Positions 60,410 through 64,000 of a DNA stretch of 64,000 nt are shown piece by piece (position 1 is the first letter of the stretch; every line of letters begins with the position of its first letter). This DNA is from Epiperipatus broadwayi. Taxonomy: Eukaryota > Onychophora > Udeonychophora > Euonychophora > Peripatidae. The notes under the pieces are model-generated. The model was not told the DNA's origin, ran no database searches, and saw nothing but the letters and a program-made list of their open reading frames with translations. Location of the stretch: positions 11,262,385 through 11,326,384 of the forward strand of contig JAQFVV010000020.1 of the NCBI GenBank assembly GCA_028023455.1, given 5' to 3'. The position numbers and the translations under genes were made by a program.

Positions 60410-61872
60410 GCCCTTTATCCCAGAAGACTGCAAAGTTGCCAGCAAAGACAATGATTTGTGAAAGGTGCTAAGAATTTCCAGGATGGAGAATAAGGCTGCC
60501 ATTCAGTAATGACCCTAAAATTGCAAAGCCCTTTCAAATAAAGGAAGATTGGACAAATTGAAGGAAGTGTCTAATATTGCTAAACTTTACAAAATTAGAA
60601 GATGAAGAATTGATTCAAGAAGTTTACTGCAAAGGCATAATTATTGGAAGACAAAACTGGCAAGATTAGTTATTCAACTTAACGGGAAATATCAAATGCC
60701 CATAAGTCGGAATTATACTCCAATAAGTTATCATTGTGATGAAGAAATAGATGAGTTTTATAAAAATGTATGAAATGTTTTTGATCAGACCAAACAACAT
60801 TTAAAAAATGTCATGGCAGACTTTAATACTAGAATTGGTAAACAATTGCAAGATGAAAGTACTATGGATAAATTTGATTATAGTGATATAAATAAATAAA
60901 GACATAGACTTGTGAAGTTAACAGAGAAAAAAACCTGTTTATTATGAATCATAATAAAAAAAAGTTACACAGAACAGGATATGGGAACATCGAAGTAACA
61001 CAGCAGAAGTGGAATATATTTTGACTAACAAAAAATATGGATTTCTTTACAGCTTCAACACAGGAAATAATCATTAATTAGACAGATGAATATTATTAAG
61101 AAAGAATGTTAAATGTTGATATTCCTAAATCTTCAGAAACACTCCAATGAATTTAAATTAGAACTTTCAAATTATTTAAAAATATTAACACAATTTAAAG
61201 ATGGTTCAGATTTGACTGAAATCAATAAGAAGATAACTGATACTCTATTAAGAACTATAAAAAAGATAAGTGGTTAAAAAGAGCAGTAATTTACTAGCAA
61301 ATCTTCTATTGAGATCAGAGAGTATGAAGAAATAAGAAATTTTTTTTACGTGATTCATTCAAAATTGAATATCTAGAGTTTTGTAAAATAATCCAAAAAA
61401 ATTTATAATGATATGAGAAAATATAGTTGAGAAATGGCTAGAAAAGCTATAGAAAAAAACAACAACTTGGCATTGGGAGTTATTTCAGCAATAAAAAGAA
61501 AAGATTGAATGATTATTTAAAAAAAGAAAACAAAAACAGAGAATATCATGAAATGTAAGGAAGAATTCTAAAAAGAATTACATAATAATAGAGACCAAAA
61601 CCTCCCAAAATATCACTGTTATTACATCTTCAAAATTGTCCAGTCAAATGAAGAAATATGATATACAATTAAATCTATAGTGGGAAAAGCTCCAGAAAAT
61701 AATAGTTATAATTGATTGTTAAAAAAATCAAGTGAAGAAATAGAAAAAAATATTGGCAAAGATATATTCGAATGTCTAAGAAATAAAACTGTATCAGATG
61801 ATTGGAAGAATGCAATAAAAATATTGATTTTTTAAGAAAGGTAATAAAAAAGATATCAGAAATTATAGACCT

Positions 61873-62048
61873 ATTGGTCTTTTTTTTTTCTTTTCCATAT
61901 GTCAAAGCATCGGCCGAGAAGCAAACCCGCAGCAATTGTCTGCAAAACCCTGTTCTTTTCCATATGTCAAAGCATCAGCGGGGAAGCAAACCCACGACAA
62001 TTGTCTACAAGACACTGCTTGTAAGGCGGCTGCACTGACTAGTCTTTT
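61873..62048 (-). mobile_element. SINE dimer inserted in RTE copy C
   Basis: Two SINE 3' halves lie in tandem on the minus strand. On the plus strand each unit starts TTTTCCATATGTCAAAGCAT, at about 61891 and 61956, and carries GAAGCAAACCC and CAATTGTCT. The left unit is short and lacks the tRNA 5' half. The right unit continues into GACACTGCTTGTAAGGCGGC (TAC-loop type when read on the minus strand). Flanking ATTGGTCTTTT (61873-61883) and ACTAGTCTTTT (62038-62048) look like an 11-bp TSD with two changes. The interrupted RTE sequence is collinear across it. Confidence 0.75.
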
Positions 62049-62363
62049 AACAATTTTATATAAAATGTTTATTAAAATAACTACAACTTATCTAACAAGT
62101 TTGATTTCAAAGTGGTTTTAGTACAAAGAATCACACATCCAAGTACTGAGAGAACTTAATAAAGTTCCACTGAATATAGGTCACCATTCTGCATTGGATT
62201 TGTAGGTTATGCAAAAGTATTTGATTTTATAAAGATTTCTACCATGATTATATCATTAAGATATTGAGAAAATTGTGTATCGGGGTGATTCTATATTTGG
62301 AAAACTTTTTACAGCAGATTTAGAAGTATTTGTGGATTAATTAAAATGCTGATTATTTAAGTC

Positions 62364-63881
62364 ATCTGAATCAGAGCTTCAAACTGGGGGTGATGGCCCT
62401 CAAGGAGTCATAGATCTTGTCAAAAAGAATTGTAAAACTAAATTTCAAATTTTTAAATTAAAAGTAGGTAACTAGATTTATTTTTGGTTGTTAATGAACA
62501 TACAGAAAAGATATTTTTTTAATTTTCAGCTTTATTACTGTCTAGCCTGCTTTCAATATATTTACTAAATCATATTCATGGCATATAGTTGTGTGATTAA
62601 AATGCACTGGGGTTTGCACTGATGGAAATGCAGCCATCAGTGTTAGAACTTCAGAATTTATAAGAATATAAAAAAAGCTGTTTGAATTCAAAACATATCC
62701 ATTGCTTTATCCACAGAGAAAATTTAGTGCTTTTAGATATGGAAGAATCATCACAGAGTAAAATATTATCAGGAGTTTCCAAAATTTAATTACATAAAAA
62801 ATGTCACTATTCCAAGATTCTTTCAAATTTTATGCAAAGAGATGGATTACAACTATGAATCTCTTTTATATCACAGAGAAGTAAGATGGCTATTCCATGG
62901 TAAGGTCTTATAAAGTTTTAAAATTAAAAACATGAATTACAATTTTTTCTTCTTGGTAAAAATCCCACATTAGCATCTCATTTTGGGACAAAAGTCAATA
63001 TGCTTGCTTTCTTACCCGACAGATTTTTCCATAAAAATAAAAAAACTGAATCTTTCTCTTTGCAAGAAAAAAAATATTATATTAACCCTAAACAACAAAT
63101 TTTAAATATTTAAAAATAAACTTTCTGCATAGTTAAAAAGTGTTAGGAATAATTCAGAACTGTTTGCTTCTCTATATAAATTTCTTGAACTATCAGCCAG
63201 CAAAAGAATAATGATTAGCCACATCACAAATTGATGTTTTGGAAAAATATTTTCATATCTTAAATCAAAATAAATAATATAGATGAATAAATTCAGCAAT
63301 TTCCTGTTGTCATCTCAATAAGAACTAATTGACTTGAGAGCATATTCAATCATCAAAAAGTTTGTAGTAACGTTTTGTCAGAATTTTGAATCCAGTAACA
63401 AAAAAAAATATCCTTCATTGGTAATCACAGCCTTTTAAATATTCTGTTTCCATTTCTCTCTTGTTTATCAATGGAATTATTGGGAGAAAAAAAATCAAAT
63501 TGCTGTGTCAAATATTTCATCCTATAGTAACTATTTTATGTAGCAATATTCAAATATACCCATGATATAAAATTATTATTAACATAGAGAATAGAGAAGG
63601 TTAAAAGAATAAAATAAGATCTGATAAAGACTGCATGGTATAGTCGAAACTGTAATCAATAATAAAAAAAATTTTGTTGAAAAGTAAAAAGTGTAAGATT
63701 TTTGAAATTTAATATTAAAATCTCTTCTGATGTATTATTCAATTTTTGTTTCTATTATAATACTTTTCTAATAACAGCATATGATTCTATTAAGATTTTT
63801 TTTTCTTTTGGGCCCATAAATGTTTCTAAATATTCCTGGGGAGCCTTCATATCAATGATTTTGAGAAGCACTGACCTAGAT
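62364..63881 (+). mobile_element. hAT transposon, 1.5 kb, inserted in RTE copy C
   Basis: The element spans 62372-63873. Its left end is CAGAGCTTCAAACTGGGGG and its right end, reverse-complemented, is CAGTGCTTCTCAAAATC, resembling hAT terminal inverted repeats of the CAGTG(G/C)TTCTCAA type. Flanking 8-mers ATCTGAAT (62364-62371) and ACCTAGAT (63874-63881) are a decayed 8-bp duplication; copy B reads ATCTAGAT at the same site. Inside, about 62785-62930, NYIKNVTIPRFFQILCKEMD, NYESLLYHREVRWL and FHGKVL follow the 'N.IK.r.lnsRlF..lC.eMg.dh..LLlHtevRWLSrGkVL' region of ZBED5/FAM200-like hAT transposases. FLPDRFFHKNKKTESFSLQ (about 63010-63065) fits the next segment. At 1.5 kb it is internally deleted and has stops. 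Confidence 0.8.
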
Positions 63882-64000
63882 CTTGCAGATGATATGGATG
63901 TTTTTTTTGCAAATAATGCTTCAGAGCTTTAAGAAATGCTACAATAATTATCAGTTGAAAGTAAGAAGATAAGACTAAAAATAAATGTTGAAAATCTTGG

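Larger units (their letters stand above)
60410..64000 (+). pseudogene. RTE-type LINE copy C, decayed, multiply interrupted, runs off window
   Basis: The 5' boundary is approximate. Upstream endonuclease sequence includes LVIQLNGKYQMPIS near 60672-60715 and ADFNTRIG near 60816-60840. The linker is readable from about 61080 to 61640. The RT start (RNYRPIGL) at about 61855-61880 is cut by a SINE dimer and resumes as LTILYKMFIKI near 62045-62080. Text runs to TTTAAGTCATCTGAAT (62356-62371), is cut by an hAT element, and resumes at 63874 with DLDLADDMDVFFANNASEL, the catalytic box in the form LADDM. It continues past 64000. Stops and frameshifts are frequent. Confidence 0.8.

Noticed and set aside
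1-64000. LTR retrotransposons, endogenous viruses, CRISPR arrays or rRNA genes
   Set aside because: No long terminal repeats, gag-pol text, regularly spaced repeats or conserved rRNA segments were recognised on either strand.

Overview
This window looks like AT-rich, non-coding nuclear DNA from an animal, probably an invertebrate. Composition is roughly three-quarters A+T by eye. There is no bacterial-style gene packing, no open reading frame above about 145 codons, and no rRNA, CRISPR array or operon. Nearly everything recognisable is transposon-derived: RTE-type LINEs with endonuclease and reverse transcriptase, a second LINE lineage with a C-terminal zinc knuckle, several tRNA-derived SINE families, two hAT DNA transposons, one pogo/Tigger-like transposase relic, and short repeats with target-site duplications (TSDs). 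The species cannot be named from the sequence alone. No host gene is firmly identified; two short stretches look like possible exons (17.1-17.3 kb and 57.1-57.4 kb) but I recognise neither product.

Layout. 0-20 kb: AT-rich spacer with SINEs (0.1, 7.8, 14.6, 16.5, 19.0 kb), two copies of an older ~290-bp SINE (1.3-2.3 kb), a fold-back element with a perfect 14-bp TSD (6.7-7.0 kb), a short 13-bp-TSD element (12.75 kb), two RTE 3' ends (13.0 and 19.4 kb) and two tandem duplications (15.5 and 17.4 kb). 20-25 kb: a long decayed RTE copy (A), split by a 1.1-kb 5'-truncated zinc-knuckle LINE bounded by a perfect 10-bp TSD. 27.3-28.1 kb: a second zinc-knuckle LINE on the minus strand, damaged by one visible frameshift. 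28-33 kb: SINEs and a Tigger-like relic. 35-37 kb: an RTE fragment on each strand. 37-45 kb: mostly featureless AT-rich spacer. 45.7-48.3 kb: RTE copy B, itself carrying a 79-bp insertion with a 13-bp TSD. 49-52 kb: more 13/14-bp-TSD elements and a minus-strand RTE 3' part. 55.3-56.35 kb: an hAT relic carrying a large inverted repeat. 60.4-64 kb: RTE copy C, interrupted by a SINE dimer and a 1.5-kb hAT element, running off the window end.

The elements do not form a pathway, but they record an insertion order. RTE copies are the oldest layer, and the zinc-knuckle LINE, the hAT, a SINE dimer and a short 13-bp-TSD element sit inside them. Two SINE copies at 0.1 and 14.6 kb differ at only about two positions and keep perfect TSDs, so SINE activity was recent. 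Of the sequences seen here, the short-element family with 13-14-bp TSDs and no A-tail is the one I can least easily place in a named class. I found no convincing new multi-gene biological system.
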